Assembly: GCF_008831285.2 (NCBI RefSeq)
Contig: NC_045145.1
Coordinates: 16,446,040 to 16,510,039 of the forward strand
DNA: 64,000 bases
Reading direction: 5' to 3'
Source of the DNA: Nymphaea colorata
Lineage: Eukaryota > Streptophyta > Magnoliopsida > Nymphaeales > Nymphaeaceae
Made by a program: the position numbers and the translations under genes
Notes under the pieces: model-generated
What the model saw: the letters and a program-made list of their open reading frames with translations, nothing else
Database searches by the model: none
What the model was told of the DNA's origin: nothing
In this document: piece by piece, positions 63,101 to 64,000 of the stretch
How the letters are laid out: each line of letters starts with the position of its first letter
How positions within the stretch are numbered: position 1 is the stretch's first letter

Positions 63101-64000
63101 CTACAAAATACCTGCTTGCGAGCACGTGACCTTGCAGCTGATTCCCTGTTCTTTATCATACGCCTTTGCCTCCTCTCAACAACTTTCTCCAGTGGTCCAC
63201 CACCTTTTCTTCCTCTCAGACCTCCACCAAATGTGTAAGGAACAGGAGACAACGAAGAATTATCACCATCACTTTTGTTCAAGCCTTCAGAAGAAAGTGG
63301 ACTTGCACGAGCTGCAGTTGTCACTGCACCTCCTGGAGCTCCTAGGCTAGTCACGCTGATTCCACCTCCCCCTTGGATACCACCTTTCATATATCCATTA
63401 CATGAAGAAGAAACAACTGCAATACCTGCTTTTGAATCTGCTATTCCAACAACTCCTGCAGATCCAACTTGAGCACCATTTCCTGAAATACCACCCACCT
63501 GAGATAGGGAGAGACTACTTCCAATACTTGGATTCTTCATGTCCACGTTGTTGGATATTTGGACCGGTGGTGCAAAACCAATTATAGATTGCTTATGAAA
63601 AAGCTGATTCTCTTGTGGCTTTGGTTGTTGAACGACAGGACTTTGGTTGTACCGACTATTGAGCCATGGAAGTTGCTGCTGCTGCTGCTGTAGCTGAGGC
63701 TGCTGCTGTGATTGAGATCTTATTCCTTCCAGAGTCGCCATACTACTGGCAGATGAATCAACAATTCCTTGATATGCCATGCTTGATAAATTCCCATTAG
63801 TCTGATCTGACTGGCCAAATCCAAGAACTAAGCCAACATCAGACTGAACCGGAGTGGCGCTATTTCCGCCCATGCTGGTCCCATAGTTACCCAAGAGAAG
63901 TCCACTGTTAGCAGCAGATTGGATACCTTCTCTCACCACCCCTGCCCTGACCAGGAACTCCTCTAAAGTCATCTCTCCAAGAGTCTGCTGTCTCTGTGGG
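60117..64000 (-). CDS. ABF/AREB-type bZIP transcription factor, 5' end outside window
   Basis: Exons in gene order: 64000-63112 (cut by the window end), 62387-62316, 62201-62172, 60191-60117, giving 354 residues of a protein that should be about 100 longer. Group A bZIP factors bind ABRE (ACGTG) sites and switch on genes in response to abscisic acid, drought and salt. The visible part opens with a conserved phosphorylation block, QQTLGEMTLEEFLVRAGVVR. A Gln-rich stretch (63675-63720) and Ser/Gly-rich spacers follow. The basic region is ERRQRRMIKNRESAARSRAR, with the invariant N-x7-R, and the leucine zipper runs through AYTMELEAEVAKLKDENMKL into VLEKL. The end RCLRRTSTGPW is the group signature, with a kinase or 14-3-3 site. 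Exon borders fall at RKQ/AYTMEL, as in other family members. I cannot tell which paralogue it is. Confidence 0.93.
60442..60565. repeat. Imperfect direct repeat in bZIP intron 3
   Basis: Two related units, about 60442-60497 and 60513-60565, share GGAACTTTGAGGTCC or GGAATTTTGAGGTCC, then AGAGAAA and AAGCCACAAA. They diverge by roughly one base in five. The repeat is intronic with no obvious role. Confidence 0.6.

Overview
The window is nuclear DNA from a flowering plant. The genes are split by many GT-AG introns, the spacers are AT-rich, and the products are plant-type: a mitochondrial methylcrotonyl-CoA carboxylase beta chain, a long remorin, an ABF/AREB-type bZIP factor, a plant THO5 and a WW-domain trimethylguanosine synthase. 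The sequence alone does not tell me the species. No bacterial, organellar or viral gene set is present.

Layout, left to right. 1-9240 is a repeat-rich spacer with several small inverted-repeat elements. 9911-18232 (+) encodes a 363-residue protein with three RRM domains. 20718-29028 (+) encodes MCCB, 585 residues in 10 exons; its 3.7-kb fourth intron holds a dead hAT transposon that is itself split by a Tourist-like MITE. 30875-37232 (-) encodes a long remorin of about 545 residues, convergent with MCCB. 37233-43491 is a 6.3-kb spacer with a (TA)36 tract and GC-rich/AT-rich repeat blocks. 43492-51848 (+) encodes TGS1, 769 residues in 11 exons; its eighth intron carries an intact hAT-type MITE. 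53176-57648 (+) encodes THOC5/THO5, 818 residues in 8 exons. 60117-64000 (-) is an ABF/AREB bZIP gene whose 5' end lies beyond the window.

Exon models were joined by hand. In every complete model the exon lengths sum to a multiple of three, the phases match at each junction, and the protein has the length and conserved ends expected of its family. Two introns use GC-AG borders.

The genes are not a functional cluster. Three of them (RRM protein, TGS1, THOC5) act on RNA (binding, cap hypermethylation, mRNP export). MCCB acts in leucine breakdown, remorin at the plasma membrane, and ABF in abscisic-acid transcription. I see no convincing undescribed system. The points most worth a second look are the nested transposon in MCCB, the MITE with target duplication in TGS1, a FUS-like C-terminal PY signal on the RRM protein, and decayed coding-like sequence after THOC5.
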